Assembly (NCBI GenBank): GCA_963677165.2
Contig: CAXXSX010000002.1
Span: 1,054,001 to 1,118,000, forward strand
Origin: JAFGXT01 sp963677165
Lineage (GTDB): Bacteria; Verrucomicrobiota; Lentisphaeria; Victivallales; SZUA-371
DNA length: 64,000 nt
Direction: 5' to 3'
Shown here: positions 7,175 through 16,186 of the stretch, one piece after another
Numbering within the stretch: the first letter of the stretch is position 1
How the letters are laid out: every line of letters begins with the position of its first letter
Translations under genes and position numbers: made by a program
Notes under the pieces: model-generated
The model's database searches: none
The model's input: the letters and a program-made list of their open reading frames with translations, nothing else
Told to the model about the DNA's origin: nothing

Positions 7175-9316
7175 ATGAAACATATCAGCGAATTCGTTCG
7201 CCAGTGTACCGATGCGCTCAGCGGCGACCCGGAGGTACAACTGGAAATCGAGCAGGAATTACGGGATCATCTTGAATGTCGGGCAGCGGAAGAGCAATCA
7301 AACGGGATGAGCGAAGAAGCCAGTGAAGAGCTGGCAATCAAAGCTTTCGGTGACGCCCCCGAGATTTCCGAATCCTTGTATGACACCAATCTTTACCGGA
7401 TGAAACTGCACGCGAAAATCCGTTTATTTATCAAAGTCGCCGCAATCCCGGCACTACTGGTTGCCCTCTACTTTTCGTTTGATTATCGAAACATGATTCT
7501 CAACTGGGATATAGATGAACTATATTTCATAAATTATCCTACCTGGAACTCTCAAAATAATCTCAGTACGGAGCAAAAACTTATTGTTTATGGCGATACG
7601 TCGGCCCCAAATAGGGCAGATGAGCAAAGAGCAATCTCGGAACACTGGCCGGAGAACAAAGTTTTCAAGGCCAATTATATTACCGCTCTGATGTGTGAAC
7701 TTGGTTTGCCAAAAACAAAGGCCACACCGAATTATATCCTGACCGAACTTCGCAAAGCAAAATCAGTTGATCCTCAAAACGCTTATTACAATTATATGAC
7801 AGCAGCCGTTCTCCTGAAAACCGCAGTGGATATGGAACCGAAAACAATCAAGCTTCCGGGCAAAAGGAAATATAAAATAAAAAAAGATATTATTTTAAAG
7901 GACCGGAAGCAGTTTGATCGCGCCATGAAGGAAATCAAAACTGGACTAAAAAAACCCTATTGTCGGGAATATGCCATGGAACTGTCGCTAATAAGGGCTA
8001 ACATTACCTGCGACAACAGTAAAACCATGAGAGACCAGTTACGACGACTTTCTATTTTAGGTTCAACCTTACTGCCTTTTCTCAATCAGTATCGAGACAT
8101 AGGAAGAATACTCCCCTACTATGCCAGACTTCAGGCCAAAGCTGGAAATAAAAAAGAAGCAGAATTCTACCTCAATGCCTGGAAACCTTATGTTCAACAG
8201 CTCAATAACGGAGCAGACACCTTGATTGGAATATTGGTCGCAAATGCAATTATTGGAATTCAGCAAAAACAGGTTCCAGAAATCTATCGTATGCTTGGAA
8301 AACCGCATAAAGCAAAATGGGCTGATAAAGAACTAAAAATAGCTACAGATATAATCAACAACTGGAAGAAAACAAGAAAAACAAGTTGGATTACTTTTGA
8401 TAATGGGAAATTGCTTAACCATAAAGGAGGAATATTCGCCAGTCTCATGTTGCCACAACTCGGAGAAAAAATTACCGATGGAATGCTGGCCCCTGAACGT
8501 AATTTAAACTATATTATGCTGGAAAAAATTGTTGTCGCCACAATGTCTCTTGTAGGGCTGGCAATAATTGTCATCATCTTAATCTTCATGGGTTGGAAAT
8601 ATTGGCGTGGTGAACGCAGTTTTATTTTCGTGCCCTCTCTAAAAGAGTTTACGAAAATAGTCGGCGGGGGATTAATTGCCCCTCTCATTGTTTATTTCAT
8701 TATTACCAGGGTTCCTATACTGAGTGGGCGCGACTATAATATTTTTTATAATCTCGAACGGTTTACCATTCAGGCATTGTTTTTCATTTTCGGTATACCG
8801 GTAGCAATGGTTCTTGCCGTATCCGGTTTTGTCCGCCATCGTTGTGATAAAACTGGAATCGGAATACCACGCAAGTCTAAATGGATATGTCGCGTTCTGA
8901 TATTAAATATTATTGTTATCACCGGCTTGACGTGCTATTTGAATTTCATTATTTTTCAAAATGCCGCCAGATCATATCACAAACTTCTAGATCATAGTAT
9001 TCCAATTGTTGTAACAATTGCTGCAATCGCTCTGGGAATAATCATTGTTCCAATGTTTCGGCTGATGTTTATGAAGAAGAAATATTCCAGATATAAACTG
9101 ACGCTTTACGTTAATCTGATTTCTCCTATTATTCTGATGATGCTGATGGTATCCATTATCGTCCGACCATATCTTGACCGGGAAGAAATCCGTCTGGTGA
9201 AAGCAGACAAATGTGTTTTCACCGAAATGGGTTTAACTTCAGTCGAAAATCAGGTAATAGAAAAATTAAAAACCAGACTTAATCAGGTACTAAGCACACT
9301 ACCGGACGAAACTTGA
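7175..9316 (+). CDS. PadR-linked HAAS/permease-prefix-like membrane protein (copy 2)
   Basis: This 713-residue paralogue of the preceding gene lies 31 bases downstream with a good SD (GGAGAAGGAAG). It has the same plan: an N-terminal HAAS-like domain (nearly identical for the first 100 residues, also at DNA level), one membrane segment, a soluble helical mid-region with TPR-like motif LRKAKSVDPQNAYYNY, and about six C-terminal membrane segments. The end (RPYLDREEIRL, KADKC) is conserved between copies. It probably arose by tandem duplication and stays under the same PadR promoter. No enzymatic motif was recognised. Confidence 0.75.
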   Translation: MKHISEFVRQCTDALSGDPEVQLEIEQELRDHLECRAAEEQSNGMSEEASEELAIKAFGDAPEISESLYDTNLYRMKLHAKIRLFIKVAAIPALLVALYFSFDYRNMILNWDIDELYFINYPTWNSQNNLSTEQKLIVYGDTSAPNRADEQRAISEHWPENKVFKANYITALMCELGLPKTKATPNYILTELRKAKSVDPQNAYYNYMTAAVLLKTAVDMEPKTIKLPGKRKYKIKKDIILKDRKQFDRAMKEIKTGLKKPYCREYAMELSLIRANITCDNSKTMRDQLRRLSILGSTLLPFLNQYRDIGRILPYYARLQAKAGNKKEAEFYLNAWKPYVQQLNNGADTLIGILVANAIIGIQQKQVPEIYRMLGKPHKAKWADKELKIATDIINNWKKTRKTSWITFDNGKLLNHKGGIFASLMLPQLGEKITDGMLAPERNLNYIMLEKIVVATMSLVGLAIIVIILIFMGWKYWRGERSFIFVPSLKEFTKIVGGGLIAPLIVYFIITRVPILSGRDYNIFYNLERFTIQALFFIFGIPVAMVLAVSGFVRHRCDKTGIGIPRKSKWICRVLILNIIVITGLTCYLNFIIFQNAARSYHKLLDHSIPIVVTIAAIALGIIIVPMFRLMFMKKKYSRYKLTLYVNLISPIILMMLMVSIIVRPYLDREEIRLVKADKCVFTEMGLTSVENQVIEKLKTRLNQVLSTLPDET

Positions 9317-9322
9317 GCTTTG

Positions 9323-9352
9323 TTGCCGGCTATCAATTGATATTTCCGGCAA
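9323..9352. terminator. Hairpin between convergent genes
   Basis: TTGCCGG (9323-9329) and CCGGCAA (9346-9352) enclose the internal palindrome TATCAATTGATA. It lies between the stop codons of two convergent genes, so it may act in both directions. There is no T run, so confidence is limited. Confidence 0.45.
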
Positions 9353-9387
9353 ACTGGAGCTCAGGATTGCAATTTGTTGAAGGAACT

Positions 9388-12300
9388 TTATAACTGGAGG
9401 TTGGATATTTCCGGCGGCAGGAAAATCGCGGTCATGGAATCCTTTGTCTTCTGAAGAGTCATTTCCAGGTTCAGGCTTTCATAAGGAGCAGAGGCATCTT
9501 CATCCGCGACATAAACGATCTTGTCGTTGACCGCCATCAGAACTTTTCCGTAATATTTCTGAAATTTGAAAACCGCAGGCAGTGAAAATTTGAACCTATG
9601 TCCGATATTCTTCCATTTCGGAGTGTAGAGCGAGACAAAACCCGCCTCCGCGTTGGACAGATTGAAATTTACTCCAAGCCCTTTACTGTTTTTCAGGGCG
9701 ATCAGTAACGCCGTCCAGCCTTTGCCCGGAGTTTTGATATTTACTTCTTTGAGGGTGATCTTCAGTTCCTGATTGTCCTTTAAAACGCCCAGAAGGGCAG
9801 TGCTGCAGCTTCTGCCAATGATTCCGGCACTCATAGTCAAGTCCCCGTTCGAGCCGGTTTTTATCATTTTTACATATTTTTCAGGGGTTATAAACACATC
9901 TTTTTTTTGTGTACCGATCGCCTTTTTAATTACATAATTTTTATAAATCGGCTCAAGTTTACGGTATTTTTTGAATGCCGGAAATGATTTATCTCCGGGA
10001 GGCGCGGGCCAGGAAAGAAAGGTGATGTCGTCTATTCGTCCCTTGAAGGAGCCAATTTGTGCGGTACAATTACCGAATTTACGTCCTGCGGGAATTCTGG
10101 CGGAAGCCTGTTCTTTGCCGTCAATATATAACTTTGCGATTTTCTCGTTAAAGGTCAAACAAATTTTACTCCAGGTTTTCACCATGATCGCTTTTTCCGA
10201 AACAAAGGAGACTTCCTTCCGTTTTATTCCATCTCTGACAACTTTGATTTTGCCGTCGGGTTCAAGGTAAAAATTGAATGCCGATTGCCAGCCGCGGCGT
10301 CCGATCAGCAGAGTTTCCCCGGTCGGGAGCTCGTCCAAATACAGGGCAAATTCAATGGTGCATGCCCCGACAGGATAATTCCGGGCACGAAATTTGTAAG
10401 TCTTTCTGCCGTCAAGAACAAGGGCATTGCTTCCGTTTATCCCCAGCGGCTTTATATTTTTCATGCCGTCCAGCCAGCTGTATTTCTTTACATCCTGGAA
10501 AGGACGTTCTCCCAGTTCGTCCCATCCGCCACGCTCAAAGGTCCAGCGCTGGGCCCTGAGATTTGCCCGATGAACCGCTTTTTTGACAACCGAGGGACTG
10601 GAATTCGGAGGCGTTACAAGAAATCCGCTCTGATTCGGACGCCCAGAAGCTCCACTCGATGTTTCCATATTCACGCAGGTTTCGACGACATTCATTTGCC
10701 GAACATCATTTGCCTTACAGAAAGGCAGTTCCACCGGTGAAAAGAAGACTTTTCCATTCTCCGTGTTCAGTCTGGCATAAAAAACATCGTCCGGACGCTG
10801 ATCCCGGGACAGTAGTTTGAGTTTCAGCGTTGCGTTCTTCAAATCAAGACGAGAGTGGTTCATTGTCTGCGGATCGTAATCGGCGAGCCTGAGCCAGAGA
10901 TAATCCCGTTTCTTTCCGAGCAAAACTACTTTTCGTTCAACAATCTCACCGGGTGTAAGAGAAATTACTTTTTCCTTGCCGATTTTAATTTCCAGTTTTG
11001 TGTTTCCCGTAATTGCCAGCACCGCCCGGACCGGATACCATCCCTGGCTTTTCTTTACCTTCAGAAGGTCTTTGGTCCAGTCGAATTTATCCCCTTTTTC
11101 GATGTGCTTCTGTCCGACATAGACAAAAGAAGCGTTTTTCAGGGCAATACTGAAATTAACCGGTTTCAGCAGGTTGATATCAATGTACAGCAGTCTCCGT
11201 TCCGGCGCCGGGGAAATGAATTCACCCATCGGACGGTCATTACGCCACAGCGAAGCATGGACGATCTTTTCCGGACTGTTAAATTTCAGTTCGGCATTGA
11301 GGTCACTTCCCGACTGATCAATTTTCAATGATGCTTCCGCGTTGAGCATTCGGTGAGCTGGAACTTTTACCGTCGTCTGATTCTGGATCCAGCCAGATTT
11401 CAGAAAGAAAACCGGTAAGGTACTGTCAAAAACCTTGTCGCCGACTTTCCAGCGGATTTGCGGCGTCAATGCCGGAGCCTCTGCGAGTCCAGCGGTGGGA
11501 ATATTCCACTCCGCACGGTCGAATTTATCCATGGACATACTGCGGGGTTCAAGGGTATACAGCTTACGTCCGTCCGGTCCGCACAGCCAACCGGACACTT
11601 CTGCGTTTCCGCCTCCGGCATAGGGCAGCGAGAGGGCTTCCAGACGCCATACCGCTCCCGGAATCTCTTCGCGGTGATAGGCAAAGAACAGTTTCGGTTT
11701 TTTCGAACGGTAATCCTTCTTTTTCCATTTGTCGATAAATGCCCGGTTAATCTCTGAATTGCTGCCGAACTCGAAAATCATTGGCATCATCGGACTTTCG
11801 TCATGATCATTCCAGGTGGTAATGTGCAACCAGTCGGCGCGCCCGGGCCTCATTGCGGCATAACAGTCGTACACCTGGTCAAAGCCACGCAGCGGCTGGT
11901 AAAAATCGTTTCTGCCGTTGAGCCATCCGCCCACATAACCGGGATGGATTGTTGCCATCCAGCCTTTGTTCAGTTTTTTTGCCGTATTCGCGTAAATATC
12001 AAAACATTCCTGGATGGACTGTCCGCTGATGCCATATTCCCCGAAGGTATAAATCATGTCAAAGCAGTCCTTATAGCGTTCCATTTCTGTGGTTTTGAGT
12101 TTCGAAAAGGCATGGAAAAAATTGGCGATAAGATAAATTTCGCAGCCCCTTTTCTTCAGTTCCGAACGAACATAGCTCCACTGTTCCGGAGTCAGTACGT
12201 TCCAGGTATAGGTGGCAAGAATGTATTTCCCGTCGATTTTAGGAAAATTCGGAGACTGGCCGCAATGTTTGAAGATATCGGCAAGCTCGTCAACCAGAAC

Positions 12301-12699
12301 ATCAAGTTTGGGGTTCTTCCGGGCATTATGTCCCATGTCAAGGCAGGCTCCAACCGTAAAATTCGTTCCTTCAGCAGCCTTCAGTAGCGCCTTTATGTTG
12401 GCCACATAATTTGCCTTACGCCGGTTTTTAAATACGATATCAATAAAAAAGCCATCGATTCCCGAGGCAATCGCATTCCGAACCTCCTTTTTGTAATCCT
12501 TCATGATGTTTCCGGATGATTCGAATTCCGGAAAATTGACGAACCGCGCCGCTGCTTCCGAGGCGTTAAACGGGTTGTGCCATGCCGTATAATGACAGAA
12601 TACGCGTTTGTCCGACGCCGCAGGAACAGACGAGGAAAACACCGTGATTGAGCTTAGAATGAGTAGAAAAGAAACAAAAATCCCCTTTTTTGAAAACAT
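9388..12699 (-). CDS. Secreted GH71-like glycoside hydrolase with LamG-type domain
   Basis: The protein has 1103 residues from the ATG at 12699, which has SD GGAGA. An upstream extension to 12876 overlaps the neighbouring gene and is rejected. It begins with a signal peptide (MFSKKGIFVSFLLILSSITVFSS). Residues about 30-340 resemble the GH71/GH99-type alpha-glycanase barrel, with DGFFIDI, a GACLDMG strand and the motif HITTWNDHDES, the place where GH71 enzymes carry WNDxxES. A middle beta-rich part follows. Around residues 800-930 a concanavalin-A/LamG-like fold is visible (CTIEFALYLDELPTG, WSKICLTFN, AKLYIDGKEQ). A polysaccharide-degrading role is inferred; the substrate is not known. It is the last gene of the LacI operon. 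Confidence 0.72.
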   Translation of the reverse strand: MFSKKGIFVSFLLILSSITVFSSSVPAASDKRVFCHYTAWHNPFNASEAAARFVNFPEFESSGNIMKDYKKEVRNAIASGIDGFFIDIVFKNRRKANYVANIKALLKAAEGTNFTVGACLDMGHNARKNPKLDVLVDELADIFKHCGQSPNFPKIDGKYILATYTWNVLTPEQWSYVRSELKKRGCEIYLIANFFHAFSKLKTTEMERYKDCFDMIYTFGEYGISGQSIQECFDIYANTAKKLNKGWMATIHPGYVGGWLNGRNDFYQPLRGFDQVYDCYAAMRPGRADWLHITTWNDHDESPMMPMIFEFGSNSEINRAFIDKWKKKDYRSKKPKLFFAYHREEIPGAVWRLEALSLPYAGGGNAEVSGWLCGPDGRKLYTLEPRSMSMDKFDRAEWNIPTAGLAEAPALTPQIRWKVGDKVFDSTLPVFFLKSGWIQNQTTVKVPAHRMLNAEASLKIDQSGSDLNAELKFNSPEKIVHASLWRNDRPMGEFISPAPERRLLYIDINLLKPVNFSIALKNASFVYVGQKHIEKGDKFDWTKDLLKVKKSQGWYPVRAVLAITGNTKLEIKIGKEKVISLTPGEIVERKVVLLGKKRDYLWLRLADYDPQTMNHSRLDLKNATLKLKLLSRDQRPDDVFYARLNTENGKVFFSPVELPFCKANDVRQMNVVETCVNMETSSGASGRPNQSGFLVTPPNSSPSVVKKAVHRANLRAQRWTFERGGWDELGERPFQDVKKYSWLDGMKNIKPLGINGSNALVLDGRKTYKFRARNYPVGACTIEFALYLDELPTGETLLIGRRGWQSAFNFYLEPDGKIKVVRDGIKRKEVSFVSEKAIMVKTWSKICLTFNEKIAKLYIDGKEQASARIPAGRKFGNCTAQIGSFKGRIDDITFLSWPAPPGDKSFPAFKKYRKLEPIYKNYVIKKAIGTQKKDVFITPEKYVKMIKTGSNGDLTMSAGIIGRSCSTALLGVLKDNQELKITLKEVNIKTPGKGWTALLIALKNSKGLGVNFNLSNAEAGFVSLYTPKWKNIGHRFKFSLPAVFKFQKYYGKVLMAVNDKIVYVADEDASAPYESLNLEMTLQKTKDSMTAIFLPPEISNLQL

Positions 12700-12731
12700 G
12701 TGAAAATCTCCATAGAGTTTGATGGTTATAT

Positions 12732-13718
12732 TTAAATAAAAGGACGTCTGTCCAGTACATTTTTCAGCGGCAGGTCGGTAAGTATCTCGCCGGGCAGCGC
12801 CAGCTGGAGTTCCGCCACCGCGGTAATCGTCCCAAAAAGAGCATGAAGATCTTCTCCGCCCTGCTCTTTTTTCCACTCGTCCTCCACCAGAAATGTACGG
12901 AATTTTTCAGCAAAATCGCGCAGCAGACTACGGCTTTCGTTGAATCGATATGGTGTTTGCCGCGTTGCCCGGTGCAGCGTAAAGACCCAGTCCGTTTCCA
13001 GAAAACCGAATTTCCGCCCGAAATTTTCCAGCAGCTTATCTTCCCGGTAGAGCGTAATACAACTGTCAATCAGCTTTTCCGCACAGGGAAATGCCCGGCG
13101 GGCATGAAGATAACAAAAAAGATAGTGAAAGTGCCCGGCAAGGTGACGACAGAGTTCGCTTTTTCCCGTTGCCACCGCCTCTTTGCGGCTGATTCCGGTT
13201 ACCGGATCGGTGTGGGCGTCAAGGTTGCCGAAATACCACTCCGACCACTCCGGCGACGTCTCACCCGTAAGGGTCAGCGCGGAGTAAAGCCCGGCTCCGC
13301 GATGGGATTCGTTCCATGGATTGCCGCTCCAGTCGAGCTGATCCAGAAACGCACAAAGGGCGTCGCGTTTCAAATACTGCCGCATCGCCGCCACCGGATA
13401 AAGGGCTCCTGCATCAAACAGCTCAAGCGCCGCAATGCAATGGGCTGTGGTATGAAACGGATGGTGAGTTCCTTCTTCAAAGAGCCCGGTTTCCGGATTC
13501 TGGAAGTTCTGCAACGTCCGGACCGCCGCCGCACGGCGGGCGGGATCGCGCTCCATTTTCCCGATGGAATAGAGAATGTTAGCCGCGTCGGCACAGCCAT
13601 ATTCATTCGGTACGGCATCCGGTCCCGGCAGATAACGAGAATACTCTCCGGGGTTGAGCTGACGTTCCTCTACTGCTTGATGAATGTGGCTAATTACTGG
13701 TTGGTAATCAAGTTTCAT
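12732..13718 (-). CDS. Alpha/alpha-toroid-like protein of unknown function
   Basis: This 328-residue protein has no signal peptide. It has terpenoid-cyclase/prenyltransferase-like toroid repeats: VRTLQNFQNPETGLFEEGTHHPFHTTAHCIAALELF is the clearest, with the hexapeptide-like QNPETGLF followed by a helix starting TTAHCIAAL. Such folds also occur in polysaccharide lyases and GH families, so it may act on the oligosaccharide released by the neighbouring GH71-like enzyme, but no catalytic residues can be named. It lies between the prepilin-like gene (23 bases) and the hydrolase gene (32 bases), clearly in one operon. Confidence 0.6.
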   Translation of the reverse strand: MKLDYQPVISHIHQAVEERQLNPGEYSRYLPGPDAVPNEYGCADAANILYSIGKMERDPARRAAAVRTLQNFQNPETGLFEEGTHHPFHTTAHCIAALELFDAGALYPVAAMRQYLKRDALCAFLDQLDWSGNPWNESHRGAGLYSALTLTGETSPEWSEWYFGNLDAHTDPVTGISRKEAVATGKSELCRHLAGHFHYLFCYLHARRAFPCAEKLIDSCITLYREDKLLENFGRKFGFLETDWVFTLHRATRQTPYRFNESRSLLRDFAEKFRTFLVEDEWKKEQGGEDLHALFGTITAVAELQLALPGEILTDLPLKNVLDRRPFI

Positions 13719-13741
13719 AATAGCATTTTCTTTAAAGTTGT

Positions 13742-14362
13742 TTATTTGCCGGTCCAGATAATGTTGTCGGAATCCGTGGAAATGTCTTTTAATGGTTCAA
13801 CATGACCGTCTCCAAAGCCGGTATTGCTTTGTTTACTGTGGCGATACCCAAAGTTATTGGCATTATATCCGGTCGCAATGCGGTAGGTGGAATTCACTGC
13901 GGCACCAATATCTTTAATATCTGTCAGGAACAAAATGCTGGTGGGTTTCTTAATCATGGTTATTTTTTTATATGGTTTGCCCCAGGAAGAGTATTCAAAC
14001 CAGTTCCAGTTCAAACCGTAGGAACCGTAGTCATACCACAGTCCGGTTTCCATGTTCGGACACAAGGTTATATATTCAGCAGATTTTCCAGTCCCGAGAT
14101 AATGGGTCAGCCAGGAAGGATAATTAGCTGCAGTGACAACCCAGGAATAAGGTTTATTGATTGACGGCAAATAAGCATCATAGTCGCTGGTATACATCTG
14201 TATCACACTGCCGATCTGCTTGATCTGTGATGTGCATTTAATGCTTTTCGCCTTATTTCTTGCCATCCCCAAAGCTGGAAGCAGCATTGACGCGAGAATC
14301 GCAATAATAGCAATCACAACCAGGAGTTCGATCAATGTAAAATTATCCACCTTTCTTTTCAT
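13742..14362 (-). CDS. Prepilin-like (type II pseudopilin) protein, LacI cassette
   Basis: The protein has 206 residues from the ATG at 14362, which has SD GGAGAG. The alternative ATG at 14377 would place that SD inside the gene. The N-terminus is a classic prepilin helix, NFTLIELLVVIAIIAILASMLLPAL, with the invariant Glu at position 5 after the cleavage point. The residue before Phe is Asn rather than Gly. The C-terminal region has RHSKQSNTGFGDGHVEPL, the H...DGH motif of Lentisphaerota/Planctomycetes prepilin-like families. A cell-surface or secretion-related role in glycan use is inferred from its operon. The LacI stop is only 4 bases upstream of its start. Confidence 0.88.
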   Translation of the reverse strand: MKRKVDNFTLIELLVVIAIIAILASMLLPALGMARNKAKSIKCTSQIKQIGSVIQMYTSDYDAYLPSINKPYSWVVTAANYPSWLTHYLGTGKSAEYITLCPNMETGLWYDYGSYGLNWNWFEYSSWGKPYKKITMIKKPTSILFLTDIKDIGAAVNSTYRIATGYNANNFGYRHSKQSNTGFGDGHVEPLKDISTDSDNIIWTGK

Positions 14363-14366
14363 AATG

Positions 14367-15401
14367 TCACTCTCCATTGATTATTTTTATATTCGATACA
14401 CTTTTTCGCTTTTTTAATTTCATATCGATAACAAATTCAGGGACATCAACTTCCAGTCCGCTCATCTGCCGTCGAAGCATATTCATGGCAATACTAACTG
14501 CCTGTTTCCAGTCATGTTCAACCGAAGTCAGCATTGGCCAGGTTTTTTCAGCCTCCCAGGCTGCAACCCCCAAAGCAACAATACTGAGTTCTTCGGGAAC
14601 GGACAGTCCACGCTGCTGAGCGCAACTGAGCATTGTTCTCGACATGCTGATCCCGCTACAGATAACGGCACTGGGCGGCTCATGCATGGTTAACAGTTTT
14701 TCTGCAATTTCGGCAGAATGATTCATAATAGCAGGATTGTCTCCGGCAGAAAAGCTCCAAATATATTTTTCGGGGTTTTCCAGCCTGTATTCTGCAGCGA
14801 GTTTGACAAAGCTTTCCAACGAGAGTTTATGCGTTAGAAATTCTGTCGGACCGTGGATAAAAGCAATACGGCTGTGACCCATTGCCGCCAGATGCTGAAT
14901 GGCCTGCTGCATACCTTCTGCCGCATCAAAAATAACACAATAACGGCTAGGTTCATCAAGCTGGATTAGCGGAAAATTCGAATGTTTGCTGAGCCAGGAT
15001 TTAAGTTTCGGTCCAATGACTCCGATATGGATGGCTCCACCGGCAAGCCCTCCGGCAATGCATTGAGGCACTTCATCGCGGTTGAGATTTGTAAACTCAA
15101 TCTGGTTGCGCCGTCCTTCGCGGGAACATTCCTGGACAAATTCGCTAATCACTGAATTGTAAATTCCGGAACCGACTGTTTTTGACGGCAGTTCATTGAT
15201 AATCAATACGATTTCATCCACATGATTACGCTTGAGAAGTTGTGCCGCGATATTCGGCTGATATCCCAGCTTATCCGCGATTTCCAATATCTTCTTCTTT
15301 CGTGCCAAACTAACTCCGGGAGTATTATTCAATGCCGCGGAAACCGATGCAACACTCACTCCCGATGCCTTTGCGATATCAACCAGTTTTACTTTTACCA
15401 T
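14367..15401 (-). CDS. LacI family transcriptional regulator
   Basis: This 344-residue regulator has the N-terminal LacI helix-turn-helix (VKLVDIAKASGVSVASVSAALNNTPGVS, hinge IADKLGYQPNIAAQLL) and a periplasmic-binding-protein-like sensor domain (AIQHLAAMGHSRIAFIHGP, PSAVICSGISMSRTML, VALGVAAWE). It is the first gene of a four-gene operon with a prepilin-like protein, a toroid-like protein and a GH71-like hydrolase. A perfect 16-bp palindrome overlaps its transcription start, so autorepression relieved by a sugar ligand is likely. The ligand cannot be read from the sequence. Confidence 0.93.
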   Translation of the reverse strand: MVKVKLVDIAKASGVSVASVSAALNNTPGVSLARKKKILEIADKLGYQPNIAAQLLKRNHVDEIVLIINELPSKTVGSGIYNSVISEFVQECSREGRRNQIEFTNLNRDEVPQCIAGGLAGGAIHIGVIGPKLKSWLSKHSNFPLIQLDEPSRYCVIFDAAEGMQQAIQHLAAMGHSRIAFIHGPTEFLTHKLSLESFVKLAAEYRLENPEKYIWSFSAGDNPAIMNHSAEIAEKLLTMHEPPSAVICSGISMSRTMLSCAQQRGLSVPEELSIVALGVAAWEAEKTWPMLTSVEHDWKQAVSIAMNMLRRQMSGLEVDVPEFVIDMKLKKRKSVSNIKIINGE

Positions 15402-15419
15402 AAGATAACCTAAACCATA

Positions 15420-15435
15420 ACCTAAACGTTTAGGT
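15420..15435. promoter_or_regulatory. LacI-type operator
   Basis: ACCTAAACGTTTAGGT is a perfect 16-bp palindrome centred on CG, the usual form of LacI-family operators. A second half-site (AACCTAAAC) is repeated at 15407-15415, closer to the gene. It covers the start-site region of the promoter at 15438-15466. Confidence 0.8.
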
Positions 15436-15437
15436 AA

Positions 15438-15466
15438 ATTTTACATCATTTTTGTTTCAATGTCAA
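15438..15466 (-). promoter_or_regulatory. Promoter of the LacI-prepilin-hydrolase operon
   Basis: Read on the minus strand: -35 TTGACA (15461-15466), 17-base spacer, -10 TAAAAT (15438-15443). Transcription would start within the palindromic operator. Confidence 0.8.
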
Positions 15467-15529
15467 CCCCCTTGTAATAAATGATGGTATTTTTTTGTGA
15501 ATTTCGTAATGGCTCAGTCTTTTCGCAAG

Positions 15530-15690
15530 GCACTTGGATGAGCCATTTTCAGGTAGGGCGTGCTCTCCGCAGCGCGCCGCTGCTGCACCAGCAGCAGACG
15601 AATACCAATGGAATTTAAAGTTTTCTCTGCGGCACTGGTGTGCCGACGGCACGCTCGGAGAGCGAGCCCTACCAGCAAATGCACCAAGCA
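15530..15690. repeat. Long imperfect inverted repeat, REP/MITE-like
   Basis: The 18-base arms at 15552-15569 and 15656-15673 (GGTAGGGC..GCTCTCCG) are complementary at 16 of 18 positions, and the pairing continues less perfectly outward (CTTGG..TG..CATTT). Internal hairpins include GCTGCTG/CAGCAGC around 15580. The core TCTCCGAGCG also occurs in the inverted repeat inside the element at 61049-61422, so it looks like a genome-wide repeat type. Short open frames across it are artefacts of the symmetry. Confidence 0.6.
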
Positions 15691-16186
15691 CAACTGTCGC
15701 ATTTAATCTTCCGGAATAAGTGACGCCTTACTTCCTTATTGAAGAATCTCACATTAAGCATGAACTCAAATACAGCAATGGTGTAATGCCTCAACACTAA
15801 TGATATACAAACCGATTAATCATGAAAGAACCTTTTAAGCATTTACTTCTTCATTGTCATATGGAAAGGAGGGGAAACTTTGGCTTGAAATAAATTGACT
15901 TTATAAGCCTGTTTTTGGCTGCAACATTGCCATTCTATTTTTCTCCGCTCTATTTTAGATAACCACAACAGAATAAGAAAACTATATAAAAAATAATATC
16001 AAATTCCTGTGGTTATCTGTGCTCTTAGTGAGAAAAAAAAGTGTGACCAATTGCCACGAATGCGATTTTATGTATTTATTTTCTTAAAAAATTCGTAAAT
16101 TAGAATTTTTCTGTTATGTTATGACGTTCAGTGAGAAGAGAAATTAACATTTTATTTACAATATTATATTTATCGGAGGATAAAGC
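15691..16186. other. Non-coding spacer upstream of arnA
   Basis: This is an AT-rich stretch with no convincing open frame, RNA gene or repeat. It should contain the arnA promoter, but I cannot assign one confidently. The strong SD CGGAGGA (16174-16180) lies at its end. Confidence 0.5.

Noticed and set aside
12843..13805. 320-codon open frame on the plus strand opposite the toroid-like gene
   Set aside because: The minus-strand gene has a good operon position, RBS and toroid motifs. The plus frame lacks an RBS and runs across two intergenic borders.
15446..15691. 81-codon frame on the minus strand upstream of arnA and its neighbours
   Set aside because: It lies entirely in the inverted-repeat region; open frames on both strands come from the GC-rich symmetric sequence.
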